Assembly: GCF_015694425.1 (NCBI RefSeq)
Contig: NZ_JADQDN010000009.1
Location: 1 to 64,000 of the forward strand
Origin: Microvirga terrestris
GTDB lineage: Bacteria; Pseudomonadota; Alphaproteobacteria; Rhizobiales; Beijerinckiaceae
DNA length: 64,000 nucleotides
Direction of reading: 5' to 3'
Shown: one piece after another, positions 35,765-44,734 of the stretch
How positions within the stretch are numbered: the first letter of the stretch is position 1
How the letters are laid out: each line of letters opens with the position of its first letter
The notes under the pieces: generated by a model
The model's input: only the letters and a program-made list of their open reading frames with translations
The model's database searches: none
What the model was told of the DNA's origin: nothing
Position numbers and translations under genes: made by a program

Positions 35765-36837
35765 CTGCCACCTCCCCGTGTCACGAAGCGAATGCGATAG
35801 CTAACCATGGCATCGGCCGCGAGCACGCATAGCAGCAGGATGCCCTGGAACGCCTGGGTGAGATCGAGCGGCAGCTTGAGCATGATCTGCGCGCTCTCTC
35901 CACCGATGAAGGTGAGAGCGACAACAAGTGACGCAACCAGGATTCCGATGGGGTTGAGGCGCCCCAGGAACGCGACCGTAATCGCTGTAAAGCCATAGCC
36001 TGGAGAGATCGAGGGCTGAAGCTGACCGATCTGCCCCGATACTTCCGAGATGCCGGCTAATCCGGCCAGCCCACCGGAAATCGCGAAGACCGCAAGAGTT
36101 GTCGCCTTGGAGTTGAATCCGGCGAAGCGGGCCGCACGAGGGGCATCGCCCGTCAGCTTCAGGCGGTAACCGAACAAGGTTCGTCCCAACACGATGACTG
36201 TGACCAGGACGGCAATGCCTGCAAACACGGCCCCGTAATGCACACGGCCACCCTCCAGGATAGGATGGAGCGTCGCCGAGGGATCGAAGGTTACCGATTG
36301 CGGGAAGTTGAAACCCTTCGGATCGCGCCAGGGCCCGCGGACGAGATAATCGAGGATCAGCTGCGCCACATAGACCAGCATGAGGCTGGTGAGGATTTCG
36401 TTGACGCCGAAGCGGGTCTTCAGGAAGGCTGGAATCAGGCCCCAGAGTGCGCCGCCAATGATGCCGAGGAGCACCATGAGCGGCAGCAGCCAGGCGCCTG
36501 CATCGGTGCCATGTGTCCGGAGCGCGAGCCAGCCCCCAAGCACCGCCCCGATCACATACTGCCCCTCGGCGCCAATGTTCCAGAGATTGGCGCGAAAGCA
36601 ATAAGACAGACCGATGGCGATGAGCGCCATGGGTGTCGCCTTCACAAGAAGTTCCTGGAGGGACCAGGGATCACTCAGGGGCTGGAGGACATAAACATCG
36701 AACGCCGCGATGGGAGAACGGCCCATGAGCCAGATCACGAAGCCCGCGATCAGGAAGGCCGTGATGAAGGCTGCAACCGACGCGAAGATGCGCATCACCG
36801 TGGGCGAGTTGGTGCGTGGCGTCAGCTCAAACCGCAT
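35761..36837 (-). CDS. BMP/nucleoside-type ABC importer permease 1
   Basis: From ATG 36837 (AGGGAGG five bases upstream) the product has 358 residues; the frame is open to 36876 inside the ATPase gene. It shows SYCFRANLWNIGAEGQYVIG, FGVNEILTSLMLVYVAQLI and the coupling-loop text LTGDAPRAARFAGFNSKATT, typical of YufP-like permeases. The start overlaps the ATPase end by 11 bases, and the stop overlaps permease 2 by four, so the transporter subunits are translationally coupled. Confidence 0.93.
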   Translation of the reverse strand: MRFELTPRTNSPTVMRIFASVAAFITAFLIAGFVIWLMGRSPIAAFDVYVLQPLSDPWSLQELLVKATPMALIAIGLSYCFRANLWNIGAEGQYVIGAVLGGWLALRTHGTDAGAWLLPLMVLLGIIGGALWGLIPAFLKTRFGVNEILTSLMLVYVAQLILDYLVRGPWRDPKGFNFPQSVTFDPSATLHPILEGGRVHYGAVFAGIAVLVTVIVLGRTLFGYRLKLTGDAPRAARFAGFNSKATTLAVFAISGGLAGLAGISEVSGQIGQLQPSISPGYGFTAITVAFLGRLNPIGILVASLVVALTFIGGESAQIMLKLPLDLTQAFQGILLLCVLAADAMVSYRIRFVTRGGGR

Positions 36838-38374
36838 GGGCGCCTCCCTGAGCCTGAGCAACGCCGAGCATTTCAAGACCCACGGCTTCCTTGGTCCATT
36901 CGCCGATAGGTCTTAGCGGGCTCAAAGTGCCCTGGTGGATCACAGCCATTCGGTCCGCTACTTCAAACAATTCATCAAGATCCTGGCTGATGACCACTAC
37001 AGCGCTGCCCTCCCGCGCCAGATCGACCAGAGCTTGGCGGATGAGGCGGGCTGCGCCCGCATCGACTCCCCAGGTCGGCTGATCGACGATGATGAGCTTA
37101 GGGCGCCGGATGATCTCGCGACCGATGACGAATTTCTGGAGGTTGCCACCCGAGAGCTTGCGCGCCTGTGGGTCTCCTTCGGGCGTGCGTACGTCGAAGC
37201 CTTGGACGATGGACCTTGCAACCCGCCTGGCGGCATTCATCAAGATGAAGCCGGACCGGCTCACCTCGGTGGCAGCGTGAGAGATCAAGGTGTTCTCGCT
37301 CAGACTATGGGTCGGAGCAGCCGCATGACCCAGCCGCTCCTCCGGCACGAAAGCAGCCCCAAGGCGTCTACGTGCATCGATCCCCATGGCGCCTGAGAGC
37401 TTGCCGTTGATGGCAATGGACTCAGGGTGATCTGCAAGGCGCTCACCTGACAGCGCGGCAAAGAGTTCGCTCTGGCCGTTACCCGCAACTCCGGCAATGC
37501 CGACGACCTCGCCGGCCCGCGCCACGAGGTTGATATCGCGCAAGGCCTGTCCGTGCAGGCCAGCGGGTGTCATCGACAGGTTCGACACCCTGAGTGTCTC
37601 CCCTTGCGGATGATGCGGCGCGTCGGTGCGGATATCGCCCACAGCGTTGCCGACCATTAGGGCCGCGATCTCGCGGGCGCTGCTTGCCCGCGGATCGATG
37701 GTCGCCACCACCCGCCCTGCCCGCAGGATGGTGGCGCGGCGGCAGAGGCGGCGCACCTCCTCCAGCTTGTGGGATATGTAGAGGATCGAGCAGCCCTCTT
37801 CCGAGAGTCTGTCGAGCGTCGTGAAGAGGTGCTCGGCCTCCTGCGGCGTGAGCACCGAGGTCGGTTCGTCGAGAATGAGCAGGCGTGGATTCTGGAGCAG
37901 GCATCGGACGATCTCGATGCGCTGTCGCTCGCCGGCAGACAGGGTCCAGACGGCCCGGTCCGCATCGAGCGCCAAGCCATAGGTTCGGCTGATCTCGCCA
38001 AGCTTGTCTCTAACGGTGGAGAGGCTCCAATCGTCGGAGAGCGCCACGGCGATGTTCTCCGCCACGCTGAGCTCGTCGAACAGCGAGAAATGCTGGAATA
38101 CCATGCCGAGGCCAAGAGACCGCGCCTCCACCGGCGAGGCGATGGTGATGGGTTGGCCCTCCCAGCGGATTTCACCCGCGCTCGGCTCGATCACGCCATA
38201 CAGGATCTTTACCAGAGTCGACTTGCCGGCCCCGTTCTCGCCCAGGAGCGCGTGGATCTCACCCGGCTCTATCGACAGATCGATCTCGTCATTTGCCAGA
38301 AGATCGCCGTAACGTTTGCTGATCCCTTTAAGTTCGACGAGGGGCGGCCCCGAGGGTGGTACGTCTGCCTTCAC
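36827..38374 (-). CDS. BMP/nucleoside-type ABC importer ATP-binding protein (two ABC domains)
   Basis: The 515-residue protein contains two ABC cassettes. The first has Walker A GENGAGKST, signature LSAGERQRIEIVRCL and Walker B LLILDEPTSVL. The second has a lysine-less Walker A (GVAGNGQSE), signature LSGGNLQKFVIGREI and IIVDQPTWGVD, the asymmetric arrangement normal for RbsA/YufO-type tandem ATPases of carbohydrate and nucleoside importers. Start GTG 38374. It heads the four-gene operon ATPase-permease-permease-binding protein. With pncA downstream, a nucleoside or nicotinamide-type ligand is possible; purine nucleoside uptake is the usual role for such systems. Confidence 0.94.
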   Translation of the reverse strand: MKADVPPSGPPLVELKGISKRYGDLLANDEIDLSIEPGEIHALLGENGAGKSTLVKILYGVIEPSAGEIRWEGQPITIASPVEARSLGLGMVFQHFSLFDELSVAENIAVALSDDWSLSTVRDKLGEISRTYGLALDADRAVWTLSAGERQRIEIVRCLLQNPRLLILDEPTSVLTPQEAEHLFTTLDRLSEEGCSILYISHKLEEVRRLCRRATILRAGRVVATIDPRASSAREIAALMVGNAVGDIRTDAPHHPQGETLRVSNLSMTPAGLHGQALRDINLVARAGEVVGIAGVAGNGQSELFAALSGERLADHPESIAINGKLSGAMGIDARRRLGAAFVPEERLGHAAAPTHSLSENTLISHAATEVSRSGFILMNAARRVARSIVQGFDVRTPEGDPQARKLSGGNLQKFVIGREIIRRPKLIIVDQPTWGVDAGAARLIRQALVDLAREGSAVVVISQDLDELFEVADRMAVIHQGTLSPLRPIGEWTKEAVGLEMLGVAQAQGGAHAV

Positions 38375-38576
38375 ACAAGCGTCTCTGACTTAAAGGTTGA
38401 AGCCGGGTCGGAATCTGCACATGAATAACGCCCAGTACGGAACGTAGAAGTCGCCGCACCGGTTCGTCATTCTTTGTAGCCGATCATAGGGATGCGGCGC
38501 ACTGGTCGGCAATGGCGAATCCATGGTTTATTGTGAGTCCGCTCCCCGTCCACAAAAATGGTGAAGAGGCAGGCCT

Positions 38577-39785
38577 TTGACCGAGAGCACCTATAACATC
38601 GCCGTTGTCGGCGCCGGGGCTGTTGGCTTGAGTGCGGCTCTGGCCTTTGCCCGTGACGGCTTCAGGACCGTTCTGGTCGGGGGGCTCGATGCGCGCCGGG
38701 ATGGCCGCACGGTCGCCCTCCTCAACGGCTCGGTCCGCTTTTTGGAGGCCCTCGGCGCTTGGCCCATAATCGTCAGGGAGTCGGCGCCGCTCGAGACCAT
38801 GCGGATCGTCGACGACACCGGCAGCCTGTTCCGCCCACCGCCGGCGTCCTTCCGGGCCGGTGAGATCGGCCTGGATGCCTTCGGCTGGAACGTGGAGAAC
38901 GCCACTCTGGTCGAGAAGCTGGCTGAGGCAGCGCGTGCTTGCGAGAACCTGACCCAGGTACAGGACTTTGCAACCGGCTTCGAAGTGGACGGGACCGGAG
39001 CCACCCTCACCCTGGCCGATGGTGGGACCATCAAGGCGAGCCTTGTCGTTGCCGCGGATGGGCGCAATTCCAAACTGCGCCAGATCGCTGGTATCGGGAA
39101 CGAGACATGGTCCTACCCGCAATCTGCCGTGACCGTCATCCTCGCTCATGACCGGGATCATCGGGAGACCTCGACCGAGTTTCACACCCGCCACGGGCCC
39201 TTCACCTTGGTTCCCCTGCCCGGCAGGCGCTCGAGCCTCGTCTGGGTAACGAGCAAGGCAGAGGCCGAACGCCTGTCGCAGCTTGACGATTCAGCCCTCG
39301 CGCTCGCCATCGAACGGCAGGCCCAGTCTCATCTCGGGGCGATGCGCATCGACGGCCCACGCGGTCTCGTGCCGATGACCGGCCTCTCGGTGAACCGCTA
39401 CTGGTCGGCGCGCCTCGCCCTGGTGGGCGAAGCCGCCCATGTGTTCCCGCCCATCGGGGCGCAGGGTCTCAATCTCGGCTTCCGCGATGCGGCCTCGTTG
39501 AGGGACGCGGTTCTGGACGGGCAAAAGGCGGGCTGGGATCTAGGATCGGAGGAAACCTTAAGCCGCTACCAGCGCGGCCGCGATCTCGACGTCCGCCTGC
39601 GCACCGCTGCCGTGGACGGGCTGAACCGCACCCTCCTCACCGGCATGATGCCGACGGACTTCCTCCGGGGCGCCGGTCTGCTGGCGCTCAGCAATATCGG
39701 CCCCCTACGCCGGATCGTCATGCGCGAGGGCGTGCTGCCGCAAGTAGGCACACCGCGCCTGATGCAGGGCGCCTCGCCGGCTTAA
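38577..39785 (+). CDS. UbiH/UbiF-family FAD-dependent hydroxylase
   Basis: The 402-residue protein has the FAD dinucleotide fold IAVVGAGAVGLSAALAFARDG, the middle DG motif in LVVAADGRNSKLRQ, and the third FAD motif ALVGEAAHVFPPIGAQGLN, as in ubiquinone-ring hydroxylases. These enzymes hydroxylate the quinone ring in ubiquinone synthesis. The frame starts with TTG 38577, ten bases after GAAGAGG; no in-frame ATG lies before the FAD motif. Which ring position it modifies cannot be settled by sequence; a generic aromatic monooxygenase is an alternative. Its stop overlaps the convergent AEC transporter stop in TTAA. Confidence 0.88.
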   Translation: MTESTYNIAVVGAGAVGLSAALAFARDGFRTVLVGGLDARRDGRTVALLNGSVRFLEALGAWPIIVRESAPLETMRIVDDTGSLFRPPPASFRAGEIGLDAFGWNVENATLVEKLAEAARACENLTQVQDFATGFEVDGTGATLTLADGGTIKASLVVAADGRNSKLRQIAGIGNETWSYPQSAVTVILAHDRDHRETSTEFHTRHGPFTLVPLPGRRSSLVWVTSKAEAERLSQLDDSALALAIERQAQSHLGAMRIDGPRGLVPMTGLSVNRYWSARLALVGEAAHVFPPIGAQGLNLGFRDAASLRDAVLDGQKAGWDLGSEETLSRYQRGRDLDVRLRTAAVDGLNRTLLTGMMPTDFLRGAGLLALSNIGPLRRIVMREGVLPQVGTPRLMQGASPA

Positions 39786-40753
39786 GGAAAGAGGTCGTAC
39801 GGCACGGCACCCGTCTTGGTGGTGATGTAGAGAATGCCGGTCAGTGTCAGCATCGAGACCAGCGTTCCGATGAGCACGCAGGCCGAGGCTCGCTCCACGC
39901 CTACATTGTACTGGGTCGAGATGACGAAGATGTTCAGGGCCGGCGGCAGCGCCGCCATGATGATCGCCGCATAGGTCCAGGCTGGGCCGAAATCCCCCAG
40001 GGCCGAGAGCACCACCCAGACAAGCAGCGGGTGGAGGATCAGTTTGATGAAGACCAAGACCGGCACCTCCCCCGGCATCTGCCGCAGCGGCCTCGAGGCT
40101 ACCGTGACACCGAGGATGAACAGGGCGCAGGGCGCGGCGGCTCCAGAGAGCCAGGTGACGATCTGATCGGCAGCCTGCGGCAGCTTGAGATGCAGGTAGC
40201 TTGCCGCAACGCCGATGGCTGTTGCGACATTGAACGGGTGGGTCACGACCCGCCAGACGATCCTGCGGATCGTGGCCGACAGGCTCAGCTTCTCCACGCC
40301 GGCCAGGGACATGAGCAGCGGCACGACCGAGAAAAGGAACAGGTTGTCGAAGACGAAGATCAGCACCACCGGAGCGCTGGCGGAGGCGCCGATCGCCGCC
40401 AGGATGAGCGGCGGTCCCATATAGCCGATATTGGAATAGGATCCGGCAACGCCCTGCATCACCGATTGCGGCAGCTCCCTCGTGTAGCGCCAGCCGGTCG
40501 CGAAGGAGAGCGCAAAGGCGCAGAAGGTCGAGAAGGTCGTGGCCAGAATGAAGGGCCAATTCGCCAGCTCATCCAGGGGCTTGTCGGCGATGAGCCTATA
40601 GAACAGGCAAGGCAGTGCAACGTAAATGAGGAAGAATTGCATCCAGGCGAGCCCGGCCTCCGGCTGCTTGACCACCTTGCCGCAGAGGAAGCCAAGTCCG
40701 ATGAGGCCGAAGAAGGGGGCGAGCAGGTTGAACAGCCCGATCAGGTCGGACAT
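39782..40753 (-). CDS. AEC-family transporter (auxin efflux carrier-like permease)
   Basis: This 323-residue protein has about ten membrane helices in two five-helix halves. LLAPFFGLIGLGFLCGKV begins it, LIYVALPCLFYRLIADKPL follows, and the later GVAASYLHLKLPQAADQI and GVTVASRPLRQMPGEV segments match the AEC family (PF03547). Bacterial members export or import malate, malonate or other organic acids; the substrate here is unknown. GGAG lies six bases before ATG 40753. Confidence 0.9.
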   Translation of the reverse strand: MSDLIGLFNLLAPFFGLIGLGFLCGKVVKQPEAGLAWMQFFLIYVALPCLFYRLIADKPLDELANWPFILATTFSTFCAFALSFATGWRYTRELPQSVMQGVAGSYSNIGYMGPPLILAAIGASASAPVVLIFVFDNLFLFSVVPLLMSLAGVEKLSLSATIRRIVWRVVTHPFNVATAIGVAASYLHLKLPQAADQIVTWLSGAAAPCALFILGVTVASRPLRQMPGEVPVLVFIKLILHPLLVWVVLSALGDFGPAWTYAAIIMAALPPALNIFVISTQYNVGVERASACVLIGTLVSMLTLTGILYITTKTGAVPYDLFP

Positions 40754-40805
40754 GGGCGGCTCCAGGCAGAGGGTCTAGGCGGATGCGGGCGTGATGGTCT
40801 CTTTG

Positions 40806-40823
40806 GCAAGGTTCCAACCTTGC
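40806..40823. promoter_or_regulatory. 18-bp palindrome between the AEC transporter and hspQ
   Basis: GCAAGGTT and AACCTTGC are perfect complements around a central CC. The site lies 53 bases upstream of the AEC start and about 140 bases upstream of hspQ. Its size and symmetry suit an operator for a dimeric regulator. A second inverted repeat GGGCAGG/CCTGCCC at 40905-40928 lies nearer hspQ. Confidence 0.4.
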
Positions 40824-40961
40824 GGCAATCCCACCTACCGGAAGGGCCCTAGTCCTAAAATGCAGGGCTGGGCAAGACATCTTCCGATCTCTCGATCGTG
40901 AGGTGGGCAGGTTTGGAGATTCCTGCCCGGATGTTTATATGAGGGTTCAGGAGTTAAGACC

Positions 40962-41291
40962 ATGAAAGCGAGTTTAGCCAAATTCGCGATCGGCCAAGTG
41001 GTTCGGCACCGGGTATTCGACTTCAGGGGCATCATTTTCGATGTCGACCCCGAATTCGACAACACGGAAGAATGGTGGCTTTCCATCCCCGAGGATGTGA
41101 GGCCCCACAAAGACCAGCCGTTTTATCACCTCTTCGCCGAGAATGCGGAAACCGAATATATCGCCTATGTCTCCGAGCAGAACCTTCTGCCCGACGAGTC
41201 AGGCGAGCCGTTGCGCAACCCGATGATCGGCGAGATGTTCACCCGCCAGAAGAACGGCACCTACAGGGCCCATCCAATTCTGGCAAATTGA
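40962..41291 (+). CDS. hspQ: Heat-shock protein HspQ (YccV-like)
   Basis: The 109-residue protein is the HspQ/YccV domain: FAIGQVVRHRVFDFRGIIFD, DPEFDNTEEWWLSIPED, QPFYHLFAENAETEYIAYVS and EQNLLPDESGEPLRNP are highly conserved. In enterobacteria HspQ binds hemimethylated DNA in vitro and enhances Lon proteolysis. Length agrees with the family. AGGAG lies eight bases before the ATG. I could not see a convincing heat-shock sigma-32 promoter. Confidence 0.95.
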   Translation: MKASLAKFAIGQVVRHRVFDFRGIIFDVDPEFDNTEEWWLSIPEDVRPHKDQPFYHLFAENAETEYIAYVSEQNLLPDESGEPLRNPMIGEMFTRQKNGTYRAHPILAN

Positions 41292-41309
41292 GATTAAGTG
41301 CAGAAAAAG

Positions 41310-41338
41310 AAAACGCCGGGCTCATGGCCCGGCGTTTC
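41310..41338. terminator. Bidirectional terminator between hspQ and the IalB-family gene
   Basis: A perfect 10-bp stem AACGCCGGGC (41312-41321) / GCCCGGCGTT (41327-41336) has a 5-base loop TCATG, with A residues before and TTT after, so it can work for hspQ on the + strand and for the convergent IalB-family gene on the - strand. Confidence 0.9.
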
Positions 41339-41360
41339 TGTTTGGTGAAGCCCTTTAGCC

Positions 41361-42239
41361 TTAAGGCTTGGGAGCAGCCTGCGCGGCCGGAGCGGCTGCG
41401 CCTGGAGCGGCAGGGGCAGGAGCGCCCGGTGCACCGGCGGCGCCGTTCAGCATGCGCTGGCGCATCTCCTCGCTCTTTTTCTGCAGTTCTTCCTGCAGCT
41501 TCTTCTGCTGCTCCTCGAGCACCTTCGGGTCGATCGGCGGGCCGTCGAACGACTTGCCGAAGCCGGCGGCTGGGACGGCGAACGTAATCTCGCGGCCCAT
41601 CTGGTTCTGGACGCTGACGTTAAGGTTGGCGCCCTTCTTAAGGGAGGCGATGAAGTCGTCCTTCACCTGGGCCTCGGCGAAGCAGCCGTTGGGCAGGCAC
41701 ATGACGTAACGGCCGGCGACCGCCTGGCCTTGATCGACCGTGAAGCGCAGGCCAGGCTGCAGGAGCAGGCCGAGCGGCATCACGAAGCGCACGACCTTCT
41801 GCGGCTGCTGGCCCTTTACGTCATAGACGGCAAGCGCGAGAACCGGCTGGCCCTGATCCGACACGAAGTCGCGGGTAGTGTAGCAGATCTCGGTCTTGGT
41901 GTTCTGGTCAGTGCCGCAGACCTTGGTCCACTCCGGCTGGGAAGGCTCGGCCTTCACCTGCACGACCGTGGGACCGGCATTCTGCTGCTGTTGAGCGCCC
42001 TGAACCGCAGCCCCCGGGACGGTAGGACGTGCCGGCTGAGTGGCAGGAGCAGCCGGAGGTGCGGCGGGACGTGCCGGCTGTGCTGCCGGAGCAGCCGGGC
42101 GCTGGGCCGGAGCTGTCTGAGCCGGAGCAGGTTGAGCTGGAGCGGTCTGAGCCAGAACAGGTGCGCTCACCAGCACGGCCAGAGCTGTTGCCAGGCCACG
42201 GGTCCCCCCCAGGCTCGCGAAGCGGGTCGCGAAAGACAT
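41361..42239 (-). CDS. Invasion-associated locus B (IalB) family protein
   Basis: The 292-residue protein has a signal peptide (about 1-30, ending VLAQ), a low-complexity Pro/Ala/Gln-rich segment at 31-90, then the IalB domain: EWTKVCGTDQNTKTEICYTT, VVRFVMPLGLLLQPGLRFTVD and GRYVMCLPNGCFAEAQV with conserved cysteine pairs that probably form disulfides. A charged helix (KVLEEQQKKLQEELQKKSEE) and a second Ala/Pro-rich tail close the protein. It is periplasmic or envelope-bound. IalB is linked to host-cell entry in Bartonella, but homologues are general in Hyphomicrobiales, where the role is unclear. Confidence 0.92.
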   Translation of the reverse strand: MSFATRFASLGGTRGLATALAVLVSAPVLAQTAPAQPAPAQTAPAQRPAAPAAQPARPAAPPAAPATQPARPTVPGAAVQGAQQQQNAGPTVVQVKAEPSQPEWTKVCGTDQNTKTEICYTTRDFVSDQGQPVLALAVYDVKGQQPQKVVRFVMPLGLLLQPGLRFTVDQGQAVAGRYVMCLPNGCFAEAQVKDDFIASLKKGANLNVSVQNQMGREITFAVPAAGFGKSFDGPPIDPKVLEEQQKKLQEELQKKSEEMRQRMLNGAAGAPGAPAPAAPGAAAPAAQAAPKP

Positions 42240-42452
42240 ATCGTTAGATCCTCTTTAGTCGAAAGGTCGGCTCTCGAAGTGGCCGTTTATCCGGCGCATT
42301 CTTAACCTGTGATGACGTGGTCAAATCCTTGCCCAATGTGGCGAAGACAAGACGCGTGGCGCTCCTTTAACCTTTCACGTGGTAGGTTTCCAGTCACCCC
42401 GGGCAAAATTCTGTACAACATTGCTCAGGTGAAAATTGGCATCGGGAGAGCC

Positions 42453-44261
42453 ATGGGCCGCTGGCTAGTAACGAATCTGCTGTTTTCGGCTGCTTTTGCC
42501 CTCATGACCTTCGGTGCTGTCGCGGAGGGAACACCGCCACTGCGGCATGGCATCGCGATGCATGGCGAGCCTGCGCTCGCACCCGGCTTCGAGCACCTGC
42601 CCTACGCCAACCCTCAAGCTCCGAAAGGCGGACGAATCACGCTCGCCCTGCAGGGCACCTTCGACAGCCTCAATCCATTGATCGTCCTGGGCGTCGCGCC
42701 GGACGTAGTGCCGCGCTACGTGCTCCAGCCCCTCATGATGCGCTCCGCCGACGAGCCCTTCACGATCTACGGCCTTCTCGCCCGGGCCATTGAGATGCCC
42801 GAGGACCGGAGCTCCATCACCTTCCACCTCGATCCCCGCGCCCGTTTTTCAGACGGGCATTCGCTCACGGCCGAGGACGTGCGCTTCTCCTTCGAGATGC
42901 TGAAGAGATACGGCAAGCCGTTCCATCGGTCGAGCTTCGGGCATGTAAGGGCTGTAGAGATCCTCGATCCGCATCGCATCAGGTTCGACCTCTCAGGCTC
43001 GAACGACCGTGAACTGCCGCTCCTGATCGGGATGATGACGGTGTTTCCGGCTCACGCCACCAATCCGGAGACTTTCGACAAGACCAGTCTGACCCCGCCT
43101 GTCGGCTCGGGGCCTTATGTTATCAGCGAGGTAAAGCCCGGGGAACGGGTGGTGCTGACCCGGCGCAAGGATTATTGGGGCGAAGACCTGCCCATCACCC
43201 GCGGCCTGTATAATTTCGACGAGATCCGCTACGATTTCTATCGCGACGCCAACACGTTGTTCGAGGCTTTTAAGGCGGGACTTTACGATTTCAGAATCGA
43301 GGGCGATCCGGGTCAATGGACCACCGGCTACGGCATTCCCGCCGTCAGGAGCGGGCAGGTCGTTCGAGAAACAATGGCGACCCGGCTACCCAAGGGAATG
43401 AACGGCTTCGTCTTCAACACTCGCAAGCCGCTCTTCAGCGACGTGAGGGTGCGCGAGGCCGTGAGCTACCTGTTCGACTTCGACTGGGTGAACCGCAATC
43501 TCTTCTTCGGGCAACTCACCCGCTCCAACAGTTACTTCTCCGGTTCGGATCTTGCCTCCACCGGGAGGCCTGCAGATGCACGCGAGCGTATGTTGCTGGC
43601 AGAATCTCAGTCGCCTCTAAGGGACGACATCCTCGAAGGCCGCTGGGAGCCGCCGACGAGCGACGGTTCAGGTCGGGATCGGGATATGGCCCGCAAGGCG
43701 CTCACCCTTCTGGCGGATGCCGGTTGGGTGCTCGAAGGCGATATCCTGCGGAAGAAGGCGACAGGCGAGTTCTTCACCTTCGAGTTGCTGGTCAATTCCC
43801 GCTCGCAGGAACGACTTGGCCTCAACTTCTCGCAGTCCTTAAGTCGAATCGGCATTCAGGCGCGGGTTCGCCTCGTTGACGACGTGCAGTATTGGCGGCG
43901 TCTGGCCCGATTCGACTTCGACATGGTCCAGTGGCTCTGGCCCGCATCGCTCTCGCCCGGAAACGAGCAGCGCAACCGTTGGGGCTCCGCCGCGGCGCAA
44001 AGGAGCGGATCCCATAACCACGCCGGGGTAGCCTCCCCGGCGATCGATCGCCTTATCGACGCACTGCTGGAAGCCAAGCGCCGGGAGGATTTTGTCTCGG
44101 CCGTCCGGGCCCTCGACCGCACCCTACTGTCGGGCTTCTATGTGGTTCCGCTGTTTTATCTGAAGGACCAATGGCTTGCCTACAGCAGCGACCTCAACAA
44201 GCCCGAGACCGTGCCGCTTATGGGGACCAACATCGATACTTGGTGGCGGAAGCCACACTGA
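42453..44261 (+). CDS. YejA-like peptide ABC transporter substrate-binding protein (family 5)
   Basis: ATG 42453, with GGGAG five bases before it, gives 602 residues and a signal peptide at 1-24; the frame is open back to 42309 but lacks coding character there. The mature protein is an SBP_bac_5 cluster member: RHGIAMHGEPALAPGFEHLP, KGGRITLALQGTFDSLNPL, FHLDPRARFSDGHSLTAEDV and GSGPYVISEVKPGERVVLTR. The length and start resemble YejA, the binding protein of the YejABEF oligopeptide importer. The permease and ATPase genes are not next to it, so they must lie elsewhere or it works with another importer. Confidence 0.9.
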   Translation: MGRWLVTNLLFSAAFALMTFGAVAEGTPPLRHGIAMHGEPALAPGFEHLPYANPQAPKGGRITLALQGTFDSLNPLIVLGVAPDVVPRYVLQPLMMRSADEPFTIYGLLARAIEMPEDRSSITFHLDPRARFSDGHSLTAEDVRFSFEMLKRYGKPFHRSSFGHVRAVEILDPHRIRFDLSGSNDRELPLLIGMMTVFPAHATNPETFDKTSLTPPVGSGPYVISEVKPGERVVLTRRKDYWGEDLPITRGLYNFDEIRYDFYRDANTLFEAFKAGLYDFRIEGDPGQWTTGYGIPAVRSGQVVRETMATRLPKGMNGFVFNTRKPLFSDVRVREAVSYLFDFDWVNRNLFFGQLTRSNSYFSGSDLASTGRPADARERMLLAESQSPLRDDILEGRWEPPTSDGSGRDRDMARKALTLLADAGWVLEGDILRKKATGEFFTFELLVNSRSQERLGLNFSQSLSRIGIQARVRLVDDVQYWRRLARFDFDMVQWLWPASLSPGNEQRNRWGSAAAQRSGSHNHAGVASPAIDRLIDALLEAKRREDFVSAVRALDRTLLSGFYVVPLFYLKDQWLAYSSDLNKPETVPLMGTNIDTWWRKPH

Positions 44262-44389
44262 TCCACAGCGCTGGCCTAGGGCGCCTATTGTTGAGCTTCC
44301 ATTCATGTAGACAATGAAACTAATGCCCTGCTTCGACGTTAGGTGAGTGCCTCCTGTCCCACTGTCGCGTCCAAATGCAGGGTATCGTC

Positions 44390-44734
44390 ATGAACGCAAT
44401 GCCGAAGGTCCTCGTTGTCGATAGCGGCGAGCGCGCCCCAGATGGCGCTCTATCCGTCGAACTGGCCGGCATGGGGTATGCGAGCGTGACCACGCCCTTC
44501 GAAGCTGCCGATGACGTTCTGGCGCTGATTCCGAGCCCGGCGGCCGTGGTGCTGCAGATGCCCCGCCATGCCGACTGGGCGGAGCGCAGGCGCTTCCTCG
44601 ACCTGGCCCGCCGCCTGCGCAAGAACCTGGGCGAGAGCGGAACTCCAGTCATCATCACGGGCGGAGTCAGCGGAGCGGCCACGATGCTCCAGAACCAGCT
44701 CAGCGTCCGGGCCGTTGCCGCACCGGATCTCTAG
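44390..44734 (+). CDS. Small receiver-like protein without the phospho-acceptor aspartate
   Basis: The 114-residue protein (ATG 44390; ATG 44375 is an alternative) follows the response-regulator receiver fold: KVLVVDSG at strand 1, VVLQMPRHADW where a receiver has its phospho-Asp before an xMP motif, and TPVIITGG near strand 4. Gln stands at the expected Asp position, and the second acidic residue of strand 1 is lacking, so phosphorylation is unlikely. No output domain is present. It may be a divergent regulator or protein-binding module. Its TAG stop overlaps the convergent serine hydrolase stop in CTAG. Confidence 0.65.
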   Translation: MNAMPKVLVVDSGERAPDGALSVELAGMGYASVTTPFEAADDVLALIPSPAAVVLQMPRHADWAERRRFLDLARRLRKNLGESGTPVIITGGVSGAATMLQNQLSVRAVAAPDL

